From NCBI RefSeq assembly GCF_902859945.1, contig NZ_CADIKL010000032.1, positions 30,193-94,192 of the forward strand: a stretch of DNA of 64,000 nt, written 5' to 3'. Numbering within the stretch: the first letter of the stretch is position 1; each line of letters opens with the position of its first letter. Of this stretch, positions 14,652 through 23,020 are shown piece by piece. A program made the translations under genes and the position numbers. The stretch is from Paraburkholderia caffeinitolerans. Lineage in GTDB: Bacteria > Pseudomonadota > Gammaproteobacteria > Burkholderiales > Burkholderiaceae. Under the pieces are notes generated by a model. The model was not told the origin of the DNA, ran no database searches, and saw only the letters and a program-made list of their open reading frames with translations.

Positions 14652-15874
14652 GACGCGAAATCCTCAGGGTGCAACGGCGCGACCGGGCGCACCTTTTCGC
14701 CCGCGGTGACCGTGTGCACGCCTTGCAGCACGATGCGCTCGCCGTCGTTCAGGCCCTGCGTGACCGTGATCGTGCGCGCGTCGTAGCGCGAGACGCTCAC
14801 GCGGCGCAATTGCAGCACGTTGTCGGCGCCTTGCACGATCCACAACGCGGGCGCGTTGCCGTCGTGAAAGAGCGCGGTGGCCGGTATCGTGAAAGCGCCG
14901 CCGTCGGGCTGCGCGGCGTTGGTAACATTAGTGGCGTTGACCGCGAGCGCGACGTTCGCGGTCATGCCGAGACGCACTTCGGCGTCCGGCTGGTCGAGCG
15001 TGAGCTTTACTCGCCAGGTGCGGCTTTGCGGGTCGGCGGCGGCGGCCAGCTCGCGCACTTTGGCCGTGTACTGCCGGCCCGGCAGCGCGGGCAGCATGAC
15101 TTGCGCGGTGTCGCCGGTGTGCAGGGCGGCGATGGCGTTCTCGGGCAGATCACTCACCACGTCCACGTCGCCCGCCCATGCGAGCTGGTAGACCGCTTGG
15201 CCCGCCTGCACGTTCTGGCCAGTGTCGGCGTTTTCGGCGGTGATGACGCCCGCGTGATCAGCCGCGAGCAGGGTGTAGCGCCGCTGGTCCTGGGCGAGCG
15301 CGAGCTGTTGCTTCGCCTGATCGCGCTGGGCCGTAGCCGAAGCATAGGCATCCTGCGTTTGTTCGAGCTGCGCACGCGCGATGAGATTGGCCTGGGCCTG
15401 GGCGGTGTCGCGATCGAGCTGCTGCTTCGCGAATTCAAAGCGGTGCTGCGCGGCGTCGTACTGCGCCTGCGCGCTCGCGGCATTCTTGTCGTAATCGGCC
15501 GGATCGAGACGCGCGAGCACCTGGCCGGGCTTCACGGTATCGCCGAGACGGGCGCTGCGTTCGACGATCTTGCCGTTCACGCGGAACGAGAGCGGCGTGG
15601 CATAGCGCGCCTGCACCGTGCCGGGCCAGGTGGCCGACGCACCATTGCCGTCGCGATGGACGATCATCGAGACGACCGGGCGCGGCGAGGGCGCCGTTTC
15701 CGGTTTTTTTCCGCAGGCCGCGAGGCTGGCGAGCGCGCATAGCGCGATTAAAGACGTGAGCGAGGTAGCCCGGGCACGCGGGCTCGCGAGACGCGCCCAG
15801 CCGCGCCGCAGCGCCTGTGGCGCTCGCCGGAGGAGCTGGACCGATTCGACGAAACCACTCGATTGATTGCGCAT
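14648..15874 (-). CDS. RND efflux periplasmic adaptor lipoprotein (membrane fusion protein)
   Basis: First gene of the three-gene pump operon. The 408-residue product joins the inner-membrane pump to the outer-membrane channel. After a long basic N-terminus, the signal core TSLTSLIALCALASLAAC gives a lipobox (LAAC, Cys about 54). The mature part has the first lipoyl half (RVNGKIVERSARLGDTVKPG), an alpha-helical hairpin rich in Ala/Gln, the second lipoyl half (LAADHAGVITAENADTGQNV) and beta-barrel domains. ATG at 15874 and ATG at 15934 are both possible starts; the region between them adds only a basic leader. It is divergent from the TetR gene. Confidence 0.9.
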   Translation of the reverse strand: MRNQSSGFVESVQLLRRAPQALRRGWARLASPRARATSLTSLIALCALASLAACGKKPETAPSPRPVVSMIVHRDGNGASATWPGTVQARYATPLSFRVNGKIVERSARLGDTVKPGQVLARLDPADYDKNAASAQAQYDAAQHRFEFAKQQLDRDTAQAQANLIARAQLEQTQDAYASATAQRDQAKQQLALAQDQRRYTLLAADHAGVITAENADTGQNVQAGQAVYQLAWAGDVDVVSDLPENAIAALHTGDTAQVMLPALPGRQYTAKVRELAAAADPQSRTWRVKLTLDQPDAEVRLGMTANVALAVNATNVTNAAQPDGGAFTIPATALFHDGNAPALWIVQGADNVLQLRRVSVSRYDARTITVTQGLNDGERIVLQGVHTVTAGEKVRPVAPLHPEDFAS

Positions 15875-16232
15875 CCCGCTCGATGCGCCGCGACCGCGAT
15901 GATTCACATGGACCTCGATACCAGGGCCTGTCATCAGCGTGAAATTCGCGTGAACAGTCCCTGACGCAGGCCCAGTGCGCCATGCTGGCAGAGAGGGCCG
16001 GGTTGACCGGGTCGGATGACCTCGGGGTTGGCTTGTTGTGCACCGTTGCTGAGTCCGTCCGCGCGTGGCGCGCTTCGATGTCTCCTGCCTTGCGGGGCGG
16101 CCGGCCTCAGATAATCCTGTGAATTCTAATACATCGGTGTATCTGAATACCCATCTGAATCAGAGGAATCATTCAGTGCTAGACTCGCGCTACTATCGCG
16201 CCGTCTCAAATTCTGTCCGATTCGCCTACGCC
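15875..16232. other. Divergent control region efflux operon / TetR gene
   Basis: 358 bases with no gene (a longer TetR reading frame exists to 16065 but has no family resemblance in its first 56 codons). It becomes AT-rich at 16110-16180, where a near-palindrome lies at 16129-16142 together with two copies of TCTGAAT (16142-16148 and 16154-16160). Confidence 0.6.
16129..16142. promoter_or_regulatory. Candidate TetR operator
   Basis: ATACATCGGTGTAT is a 14-bp near-perfect palindrome (12 of 14 positions symmetric) centred about 100 bases before the TetR start and 255 bases before the adaptor start, in the most AT-rich part of the divergent region. The size and position fit a TetR-family operator; binding is inferred. 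Confidence 0.5.
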
Positions 16233-16865
16233 ATGACGCGCCAACCCGCCAAGCGCACTCGACTCACCCGCGAGCAAAGCCGCGACCAGACGCGCGCGCG
16301 CCTGCTCGATGCCGCTCAGGCCATGTTCATGCGCAAGGGGTTCGTGGGCGCGAGCGTGGAAGATATCGCTCAGGCTGCGGGCTATACACGCGGGGCGTTC
16401 TATTCGAACTTTCGCAGCAAGTCGGAGCTGCTGGTGGAGTTGCTGCAGCGCGATCACGAGGTCATGCAGGCCGACTTGCGGGCGATTTTTGCCGAGAACA
16501 TGTCACGTGACGACATGGAAGCGCGGGTGATTCAGTACTACAGCCGTCTGCCGCAGGACAACAAGGCGTTCTTGCTGTGGGTCGAGGCCAAGCTGCTCGC
16601 GGCGCGCGACGCACGCTTTCGCACGCGATTTAACGCGTTCATGAAGGACAAACGCGATCAGCTGGTTGCCTATATCGAGGAATTTTCGGCGCGCGCAGGC
16701 ACGCCGGTCACGCTTGCGCCCGAGCTGCTCGTGATCGGGCTAATGGGCTTGTGCGACGGCGTGCAATTTCTTGCCGCCTCCGATCCGCAGCACGTTACGC
16801 CAACGGTTGTCACGGAGGTGCTTGCCCGCTTCTTTGCGCGCGTGGTGTTCGGGCGCGACGCCTGA
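16233..16865 (+). CDS. TetR/AcrR-family regulator of the efflux operon
   Basis: The 210-residue product has the TetR DNA-binding domain in residues 15-65: RARLLDAAQAMFMRKGF, then VEDIAQAAGYTRGAFYSNF (helix-turn-helix ending in the conserved Tyr-x-x-Phe). The C-terminal 140 residues form the ligand and dimer domain, with an FLLWVEAKLLAARDARFR segment common in AcrR-like proteins. ATG at 16233 is chosen because the longer frame begins far upstream in the operator region. It is divergent from the RND operon, so it most likely represses the pump and itself, and is released by a pump substrate. Confidence 0.92.
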   Translation: MTRQPAKRTRLTREQSRDQTRARLLDAAQAMFMRKGFVGASVEDIAQAAGYTRGAFYSNFRSKSELLVELLQRDHEVMQADLRAIFAENMSRDDMEARVIQYYSRLPQDNKAFLLWVEAKLLAARDARFRTRFNAFMKDKRDQLVAYIEEFSARAGTPVTLAPELLVIGLMGLCDGVQFLAASDPQHVTPTVVTEVLARFFARVVFGRDA

Positions 16866-16884
16866 GCTTCGCGCGCAACGGGCA

Positions 16885-17115
16885 TCAGATGCCGAGGCCT
16901 GGACCGTAGTTGCTGCCGATCAGGCGCGTGACTGAGGCTACGTCGCGATAGTCCTGTTCGGGCAGGCCGTCGAGGATCGCCAGCACCTCGTTGCTCGCGC
17001 CGGCGGCGCGGGCGGCTTCCACGAGTTCGTCCTTGTTGGTCGGCCAGCGCACTTCGCGCAGCACGTCGGCGAACTGGAGATCGATGGGCTCTTCGGGGAT
17101 GGGCGTGGCGGACAT
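16885..17115 (-). CDS. DUF2795 domain protein
   Basis: A 76-residue protein with the DUF2795 pattern: ADVLREVRWPTNKDELVEAARAAGAS (in part), then LAILDGLPEQDYRDVASVTRLIG. This small family is common in Burkholderiales and actinobacteria; its function is unknown. The start at 17115 has a good AAAGGA site 8-12 bases upstream. It ends 19 bases after the convergent TetR gene, with no clear terminator between them. Confidence 0.85.
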   Translation of the reverse strand: MSATPIPEEPIDLQFADVLREVRWPTNKDELVEAARAAGASNEVLAILDGLPEQDYRDVASVTRLIGSNYGPGLGI

Positions 17116-17314
17116 CTATCAGGTCCTTTGTTGAGCGGATACGCGGGAGCGGCGGATGACGTCGCCGATCTAGCATACCCAATCCATTCCGGGCGCCGCC
17201 GCAGAATGTGCGCGGTGCGCGGGCTCCGGTGTCGCCGACCACTGACCACGTTGACCAACCGCATGGCAGGGCACACGCGTCACGGCGAATCGCCGCGCAC
17301 GTGCGGACCATGAC

Positions 17315-17584
17315 TCAGGTCTGCTGATGCAAGACCGGGATTACCGACTGATCCAGGCGGTGCGATTTCGGCAGGGTCAGATATTTCCAGTGCTGGGTGC
17401 CCGTCGAGGCGACCGGGATATCAGGCGCGGGCGGAGCCACAGGGGCGTCGTCCATCGGCGAGCGCACGAACGGTGCGTGGGCCGTGGCGCTCGCGCGGTC
17501 GACCTGGGCGTCCTGGGTGTGCACAGGTGCGGCAAAGCACGAGGCAGACAACAGCACGGTGGCCATCAGTGTCGAGGTTTTCAT
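17315..17584 (-). CDS. Small exported protein, hypothetical
   Basis: The 89-residue product has a signal peptide (MKTSTLMATVLLSASCFAAPV, cleavage near residue 18) and a proline/alanine-rich mature part (VRSPMDDAPVAPPAPDIPVA) ending in KYLTLPKSHRLDQSVIPVLHQQT. The start is fixed by a very good AAAGGAGG site 7 bases upstream; the longer frame to 17797 is not needed. I do not recognise the family. It stands alone, between a 199-base gap and the chloride channel on the same strand. Confidence 0.75.
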   Translation of the reverse strand: MKTSTLMATVLLSASCFAAPVHTQDAQVDRASATAHAPFVRSPMDDAPVAPPAPDIPVASTGTQHWKYLTLPKSHRLDQSVIPVLHQQT

Positions 17585-17844
17585 CGCTCGACCTCCTTTC
17601 CTCATGCGGCCCAAGGGTCGCAGCAAGTGCCGTGCCGCGACGATCCGGCTGACCGGGGTGGCAGGGCTGCCACGGTTCTGGGGCAGGGCCTCACGGCGGA
17701 CCCGGGAAGAGCGTGGCGCGCCGCGGCGCGTGCAATGAGGCTGGAAACGAGGCCCGCCGGTGCGCACGCGCAAGCGACAATTCCATAATGGCAGCAAATG
17801 TGCCAGTGCGTCTCGAACGCGCGTGCTTTTTTATCGTGGGCGCG

Positions 17845-19593
17845 TCAGCGCTCCGGTGTCATGCGCTGGTACGCGTCGAGCAGCGAGGTCTTGTAGACCA
17901 CCCCCGCCAGCGTAGGATGGCGCGCGCTTTCGATCACGGGCAGACGCTCGCCCTGGAACGACATGAAGTGCTGCAAGGCCACCGCGAGCGGCATGTCGGG
18001 CGTGAGCACGTCGAACGAGACCCGCAGGTAGTCGCGCGCACGCTTGTTCGAGGTGTCGTGCTTTTGCAGGAGGTCGTCCGTGATGTCGGCAAGCGCGACC
18101 GCGCCGAGGAAGCGGCCGTCATCGTCGGTTACGTAGAGATACTTCACCGGGTATTCGAGGAACACGCGCGTCATGTCCTGCACGGTGGCATCGGAGCGCA
18201 CCACGGTGTCGGCTGGGCGGATCAGCTCGCGCATCTGCGTGGCGCGCAGGCGCAGGCGCTCGGCTTCCTCACGGTTGCGGTGCAGCGTGATCTCGTACAT
18301 CGACTTCTTGCCGGTCGCGCGCGCGACGAAATACGCAACCACGCACGAGAGCATCAGCGGCAGCACCACCTGATAGCTGAGCGTCATCTCGAAGATCATC
18401 AGGATCGCCATGAGCGGCGCCTGGGTCGCGCCCGCGAGGAACGCGCCCATGCCGACCATCGCATACGCGTACGGCGCCGAAATGCCGTGCGGCCAGATCG
18501 CCTGCATCCCCTGGCCGAACAGGCAGCCGATCACGGCGCCCATGAAGAGTGTCGGCGTGAATACGCCGCCCACCGCGCCCGAGCCCACGGTCGCGGCGGT
18601 CGCGACGAGCTTGAACACGAGCACCGTGGCGAGCGCGGTCCAGGTCCACGGCGAATGCAGGAGCGAGTTCACAACGCTATAGCCGTTGCCCCAGACCTCG
18701 GGCGTCCAGATCGAAAGCACGCCGCAGACAAAGCCGCCCAGCGCGAGCTTTGCCGGCAGCGGCAGCTTGAGCCGGCCGAAGCCGGCCTTGGCCACGTCGA
18801 GCAGCGACAGGAAGCGCGGCGCGAGCACCCCGCACAGCAAGCCGAGCGCCACGAACAGCAGCACTTCGACGCCTGTGACGGGCGGAAACACCGGCATCTC
18901 GTACGGCGGCTTGTAGCCGGCGAATTCGCGCATGGTGATGTTCGCCACCACCGAGGCGACGACGATTGGCCCGAAGCTCTCCATCACGATCGCGCCGAGC
19001 ACGATCTCGGTCACGAAAAAGGCGCCCGCGATCGGCGCGTTATAGGCCGAGGTGATACCGGCCGCCGCGCCGCAGGCCACGAGCAGGCGCAGGCGCTGCG
19101 GATCGAAGTGGACCCAGCGGCCGATCAGCGAAGCGGCGAGCGCGGCGAGTTGCACCATCGAGCCTTCGCGGCCGATCGAGCCGCCGCTCGCAATGGTGAA
19201 GAGCGAAGACATGCTGCGCCAGATGCTCTTGCCGACCGGCATCACGCCGTCGCCGATCGCCACGGCTTCCACGTAGTCGGTGTGGATCGGCTTGCCGCCG
19301 TTGCCGGGAGCGCTGCTGCGTTTGGCAATCAGCAGGAAGCAGCCCGCGACGAAGCCGCCCACGGCCGGCAACCAGATGCGCGTGTGCCAGGGCAGGCGGC
19401 GCGCCATCGCCACAAAGCTGCCTTCGCTGCCCGAGAAGAGGATCTGCAGATGAGCGATGCCCTCGCGAAAGAGCACGGTCGCGAACGCACCGGCTATGCC
19501 GACGATGACCGACCAGATCAGCATCGTGTGGGCGTCGGAGAGGCGAAAGAGATCGCGGGCGCGGGTGCGCAGTTTCAGCAGGAATGACAGCAC
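17845..19593 (-). CDS. clcB: ClcB-type voltage-gated chloride channel with C-terminal CBS pair
   Basis: The 582-residue product has the CLC channel/antiporter fold in about residues 25-440 and two CBS domains at the C-terminus (RATQMRELIRPADTVVRSDA, then VSFDVLTPDMPLAVALQHF, in part). CLC filter motifs are seen as GREGSMVQLAALAAS, GGVFTPTLFMGAVIG and TPEVWGNGYSVV; these match the E. coli ClcB branch, which lacks the classical GSGIP motif. It carries chloride or other anions across the inner membrane. A GTG at 19593 is the likely start; the ATG at 19719 would overlap the glutathione-transferase gene by about 80 bases. It follows that gene on the same strand by 46 bases. Confidence 0.88.
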   Translation of the reverse strand: MLSFLLKLRTRARDLFRLSDAHTMLIWSVIVGIAGAFATVLFREGIAHLQILFSGSEGSFVAMARRLPWHTRIWLPAVGGFVAGCFLLIAKRSSAPGNGGKPIHTDYVEAVAIGDGVMPVGKSIWRSMSSLFTIASGGSIGREGSMVQLAALAASLIGRWVHFDPQRLRLLVACGAAAGITSAYNAPIAGAFFVTEIVLGAIVMESFGPIVVASVVANITMREFAGYKPPYEMPVFPPVTGVEVLLFVALGLLCGVLAPRFLSLLDVAKAGFGRLKLPLPAKLALGGFVCGVLSIWTPEVWGNGYSVVNSLLHSPWTWTALATVLVFKLVATAATVGSGAVGGVFTPTLFMGAVIGCLFGQGMQAIWPHGISAPYAYAMVGMGAFLAGATQAPLMAILMIFEMTLSYQVVLPLMLSCVVAYFVARATGKKSMYEITLHRNREEAERLRLRATQMRELIRPADTVVRSDATVQDMTRVFLEYPVKYLYVTDDDGRFLGAVALADITDDLLQKHDTSNKRARDYLRVSFDVLTPDMPLAVALQHFMSFQGERLPVIESARHPTLAGVVYKTSLLDAYQRMTPER

Positions 19594-19639
19594 GGCGGTT
19601 AGGTGTTTTTCTGGGTTCTGGTCAGTGGATGCCGTGCAA

Positions 19640-20374
19640 TCAGCGCGCGGCGCGGTCGAGTTCAGGATAGTGGCGGAAGATGCCGGTTTCGTTGAATGGC
19701 AGCCGCCGTTGCGAAGCAAGGTAGGCCGCGATGTTCGGGCGCGCGGCCACGGCGTCGTGCAGCGCGCTCACATGCGGATAGCGATCGGCCAGATGCTTCG
19801 TGGCTTTTGGAAACGCGTAACGCAGGCCCGCGACGATCTGGAACATCGACAGATCCACATAGCTGAGCGCCTTGCCGACCATATGTTGCGGCCCATCCGG
19901 GTTCTGCGCGAGCACGCGTTCGAAGTAGCCCAGGAATTTCGGCAGGCGATGCGCGAGGAAGTCCTCCGCGCGCGCCTTCGCCTCGTCCTTCTGGTCTTCG
20001 TAATACCGGCCGCTCGCGATCGGATGATGCGTATCGTGCGCCTCGGTCAAAAAATCGGCGATCGTGAGCTGCAAGCCGTTCGCGATCACGCGCAGCGCCT
20101 CGTCGCGCGGCGCGAGGTTCAGCTTCGGGCCGAGATAGAACAGGATGTTCGCGACATGCGGCACGATCAGATCGCCATCCTTGAGAAACGGTGGCGCGAA
20201 GGGCGGATACGGGGCGTCGCTGTCGAGCCGGGCTATCATCGCGCTCATGCCGAGACCTTCCTCTTTCGCGCCGCGCGCCACATCGACGTAAGGCGCTTGC
20301 GCTTCCTCCAGCGCGAGCCGCACGAATTCGCCCCGGCCTTGCAGGCCGTCCCAGTAATACAGTTCGTATGCCAT
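19640..20374 (-). CDS. Glutathione S-transferase family protein
   Basis: The 244-residue protein begins MAYELYYWDGLQGRGEFVRLALEEA, with the N-terminal thioredoxin-like fold and Tyr/Arg-Gly-Glu-Phe of sigma/mu-like GST proteins. A linker with PFLKDGDLIVPHVANILFYLG (in part) follows, where the usual S/T of the gamma-glutamyl site is replaced by PHV. The all-helical domain contains MVGKALSYVDLSMFQIVAGL. The family conjugates glutathione or binds ligands in the cytoplasm; the substrate is unknown. It is probably co-transcribed with the ClcB gene. Its 5' region is unusually long and holds a degenerate 12-bp tandem repeat. Confidence 0.85.
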   Translation of the reverse strand: MAYELYYWDGLQGRGEFVRLALEEAQAPYVDVARGAKEEGLGMSAMIARLDSDAPYPPFAPPFLKDGDLIVPHVANILFYLGPKLNLAPRDEALRVIANGLQLTIADFLTEAHDTHHPIASGRYYEDQKDEAKARAEDFLAHRLPKFLGYFERVLAQNPDGPQHMVGKALSYVDLSMFQIVAGLRYAFPKATKHLADRYPHVSALHDAVAARPNIAAYLASQRRLPFNETGIFRHYPELDRAAR

Positions 20375-20500
20375 CGGTCGTCTCCATCCGGACAAAGACT
20401 GCCACGACGGCCGCCCGAGCGGCGAGCGGCATGGGACGACAGTATCGCGCGCATTTGCACGTTGCGGCGCGCGGGCAGCGACTTCTCGTTGGGCGCCGAT

Positions 20501-20560
20501 TCGTGTGCTTCGTCGTGTGCTTCTTCGTGTGCGTTGCCGTGCGTCTGGTCGTGTATTGCC
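20501..20560. repeat. Five degenerate 12-bp tandem units
   Basis: Units start at 20501, 20513, 20525, 20537 and 20549. The first two differ by one base (TCGTGTGCTTCG, TCGTGTGCTTCT) and the later ones share the TCGTGTG core. They lie between the YeiH terminator and the GST start, about 130-190 bases upstream of the latter. Confidence 0.65.
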
Positions 20561-20589
20561 GCAGCGTAATTTTCCAGCGCGAAAAACGC

Positions 20590-20613
20590 AAAAAGCCCCG
20601 CCAGGGGCGGGGC
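20590..20613 (-). terminator. Rho-independent terminator of the YeiH gene
   Basis: On the minus strand an 8-bp perfect GC stem (20606-20613 with 20595-20602) with a 3-nt loop runs into five T (plus-strand A at 20590-20594). It is 60 bases after the YeiH stop. Confidence 0.85.
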
Positions 20614-20673
20614 AAGCGCCCGGGCAAACCGGTACGCAGTCTCTCAAACGGTAGTAAGGCCCGTCGCCGGCGA

Positions 20674-21738
20674 TCATCCGAACAGTCGCTCCACGGCCCA
20701 GGTGATTGCGAGACCGCCGCCGACCAGCCAGACATAGACGATCAAGCCGGTGGTCAGGGCACGCGGGCCGGCCTGGCGGATCTGCGAGACGCGGGTCTCG
20801 ATGCCGAGCGCCGTCATGGCCATGGTGAGCGCGAAGGTGTCGAGCATGTTGAGCGTCTGGGTTGCCGAATCCGGCAGCACGTGGAGCGAGTTCACCACCA
20901 CGAGCGCGAGAAAACCGAGCGCGAACCAGGGCACCGCGAGCTTGCGTGCGCCTTGCTTGCCTTCAGCGGCGCCGCGTGCCGAACGGTTCAGCCAGACGCC
21001 GAGCGCGAGCAGCACCGGCACGAGCAGCATCACGCGGGTCATCTTCACGATGGTGGCGATGTGCGTGGCCTCGGGGCTCACATTGCTCGCCGCGCCCACG
21101 ACCTGCGCAACCTCGTGGATCGTGCCGCCGAAGAAGAGCCCGGCGCCCATGGTGTCGAGATGCAACCAGCCGGCGCGATAGAGCAGCGGGTAGAGGAACA
21201 TCGAGAGCGTGCCGAACAGCACCACGCTGCCCACGGCCATGGCGCTCTTGTGCGGTTTCGATTGCAGCGTGGATTCGAAGGCGAGCACTGCGGCTGCGCC
21301 GCAGATCGCGCTGCCTGCAGCGGTGAGGATAGCCGTGTCGCGGTCGAGCTTCATGAGCTTCATGCCGGCCCAGGTACCGATCGCGAGCGTGCTCACCACG
21401 ATCACCGCCGATTCGACGAGGCCCGGCAGGCCGACCTGGGCGATTTCCTGAAGACTCACCCGCAGCCCGAAGAACGCCACCGCGATGCGCAGCAGCTTGC
21501 GCGCCGAGAAGTTGACGCCGGCGGCCCAGCTTTCGGGCATGCCGTGGCGCAGCGCGTTGCCATAAATCGCTCCGCCGACGATGCCGACGATCAGCGGGCT
21601 CAAGCCGAGACCCGCGATGGCGGGGAGGGCCGCGATGCGCGTGACGGCGGCGGCGAACAGCGCAACGAACAGCACGCCGTTGAGTTGGCCCCGCGTGGAG
21701 GATGACGCGGAAGAAAGGGAAGTCGACGGTGTGGACAT
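20674..21738 (-). CDS. YeiH-family (UPF0324) inner-membrane transporter
   Basis: The 354-residue protein has about ten hydrophobic helices. It shows the YeiH/UPF0324 features GLGLSPLIVGIVGGAIYGN, VNFSARKLLRIAVAFFGLRVSL and ICGAAAVLAFE (in part), with the GGTIHEVAQVVGAA loop. Members are proposed sulfate or other anion exporters; the substrate is not proven here. ATG at 21738 is chosen; another ATG at 21753 is in frame. It is divergent from a LysR regulator with 117 bases between the starts, the same arrangement as yeiE-yeiH. A clear terminator follows. Confidence 0.88.
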   Translation of the reverse strand: MSTPSTSLSSASSSTRGQLNGVLFVALFAAAVTRIAALPAIAGLGLSPLIVGIVGGAIYGNALRHGMPESWAAGVNFSARKLLRIAVAFFGLRVSLQEIAQVGLPGLVESAVIVVSTLAIGTWAGMKLMKLDRDTAILTAAGSAICGAAAVLAFESTLQSKPHKSAMAVGSVVLFGTLSMFLYPLLYRAGWLHLDTMGAGLFFGGTIHEVAQVVGAASNVSPEATHIATIVKMTRVMLLVPVLLALGVWLNRSARGAAEGKQGARKLAVPWFALGFLALVVVNSLHVLPDSATQTLNMLDTFALTMAMTALGIETRVSQIRQAGPRALTTGLIVYVWLVGGGLAITWAVERLFG

Positions 21739-21855
21739 AGTGTTTGGCAGCAAATTTGTCTGACTGACGAATGTTCCAATCCTAAATTAGATATAAGGAT
21801 ATGAAAAATCGTCATTTGCGACGTAAAATATAAGTCAACCAAATAGTTGGCTGCA
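21739..21855. promoter_or_regulatory. Divergent yeiH / LysR control region
   Basis: An AT-rich stretch between divergent starts. CCAA and TTGG half-sites around 21839-21850 (CAACCAAATAGTTG) form a short inverted repeat just upstream of the LysR start, where autoregulatory LysR sites often lie. Confidence 0.5.
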
Positions 21856-22824
21856 ATGACCCCGGAACAACTGATAACTTTCGCTTCCGTTGCCGAGCAC
21901 CTGAACATCAGCCGTGCAGCGCTCGCGCTGCATTTGTCGCAGCCCGCGGTGTCGGGGCAGTTGCGGCTGCTGCAGGAGGAGTTCGGCGAGCCGCTCTATC
22001 TGCGCGATGGGCGTGGCGTACGCCTCACGCCCACCGGCGAGCAACTCGCGGCTTACGCGGCGCGCCTGCGCGACACCTGGCGCGAAGCGCTGGCGTTTCG
22101 CGATGCGCTGCGCGGGCTCGAGCGCGGCACGCTGCGCATCGGCGCGAGCACGACGCCCGCGAGCTATCGGCTGCCGTATCTGGTAGCGGCATTCCATCGG
22201 AGTTACCCGGAAGTGAAGCTCGATACGGCGAGCGGCAACACGACCGACGTGGTTGCGATGCTCGGCGAGCTGGATATTGCGTTGGTCGAAGGGCCGGTGG
22301 GCGAGCAGCTGCCTGCCGATTGCGCTGTGCACCCGTGGCACGAGGACGAAATCGTCGCGATCGCGCCATGCGGCCACGCGCTTGTCGCCCCGTTGGCCGG
22401 CGACGCACAGCAGGGGGCCGCATCCGGGCATGCCGGCGCGGGTCCGCTGCGCCGCGATCTGAGCGCCTTTGCAGGGCTGCCGCTCGTGTTGCGCGAGGAC
22501 GGCTCGGGCGTGCGCCAGGTGGTGGAGCGCGCGTTCGCGCGCGCCGCCGTGCCGATGCGCGTCGCGCTGGAAATCGCTGGCGTAGAAGGCGTCAAGGAAG
22601 CAGTGCGAGCCGGCATGGGCATCGGCTTCGTCTCGGCCATATCGATGCGGCACGAAGACGGCGCGCTCCAGCAGATCCGCATCGAGCCCGAGCCGCTGGT
22701 GCGGCGCTTTTCCATCATCGTGCCGCACGCGGGCGCGGCGTCTCGTGTTACCCAGCGCTTTCTCGAGCTATGCCTGCTCGACGCGCCGCATGCGGAGGCG
22801 GGCAGCACCCGGTTCCCGCCGTGA
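21856..22824 (+). CDS. LysR-family regulator, likely of the YeiH gene
   Basis: The 322-residue protein has the LysR winged helix-turn-helix in residues 1-60 (MTPEQLITFASVAEHLNISRAAL, then LSQPAVSGQLRLLQEEFGEPLYLRD, in part) and a substrate-binding domain from about residue 90 (LRIGASTTPASYRLPYLVAAF). It resembles YeiE/CysB-like proteins next to yeiH. The ATG at 21856 is preferred to the TTG at 21847 because MTPEQL is the usual beginning. The divergent arrangement suggests it activates the transporter gene in response to a small-molecule ligand, probably an anion or sulfur compound. Confidence 0.92.
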   Translation: MTPEQLITFASVAEHLNISRAALALHLSQPAVSGQLRLLQEEFGEPLYLRDGRGVRLTPTGEQLAAYAARLRDTWREALAFRDALRGLERGTLRIGASTTPASYRLPYLVAAFHRSYPEVKLDTASGNTTDVVAMLGELDIALVEGPVGEQLPADCAVHPWHEDEIVAIAPCGHALVAPLAGDAQQGAASGHAGAGPLRRDLSAFAGLPLVLREDGSGVRQVVERAFARAAVPMRVALEIAGVEGVKEAVRAGMGIGFVSAISMRHEDGALQQIRIEPEPLVRRFSIIVPHAGAASRVTQRFLELCLLDAPHAEAGSTRFPP

Positions 22825-22944
22825 TTTAGGGGATTTCCATAATGGCGTGGTGCGCTGGGGCAGCGCACTATCCGCCCATCAATTGGCATCAAACAGTGTC
22901 GATCAGCAACAAACGGGCGCACAGGCGCTTTTTTTCGATATTGA

Positions 22945-22962
22945 TTTGGAACCGGTTCCAAA
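22945..22962. promoter_or_regulatory. PtxS-type LacI-family operator (perfect 18-bp palindrome)
   Basis: TTTGGAACCGGTTCCAAA is fully self-complementary with the CpG centre typical of LacI/GalR sites, 58 bases before the first gene of the 2-ketogluconate operon. The Pseudomonas PtxS site has the core AACCGGTT as well. The matching repressor is the fifth gene of the same operon, so feedback control is likely. Confidence 0.8.
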
Positions 22963-23020
22963 GCTCGCGAAGCACGAGATCTGCTAGCGCGGGGAACGGG
23001 ACAAGCATTGGGAAAAAACG

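Larger units (their letters stand above)
20375..20673. other. Intergenic region GST gene / YeiH gene
   Basis: Both flanking genes point left. The region holds the YeiH terminator (20590-20613) and a degenerate 12-bp tandem repeat (20501-20560). The minus-strand GST frame stays open through it, but no good start codon or family match supports an extension. Confidence 0.55.

Noticed and set aside
17713..19587. A 624-residue plus-strand ORF opposite the chloride channel gene
   Set aside because: It is Arg/His/Ala-rich without family features and is a mirror of the high-GC codon bias of the real gene.
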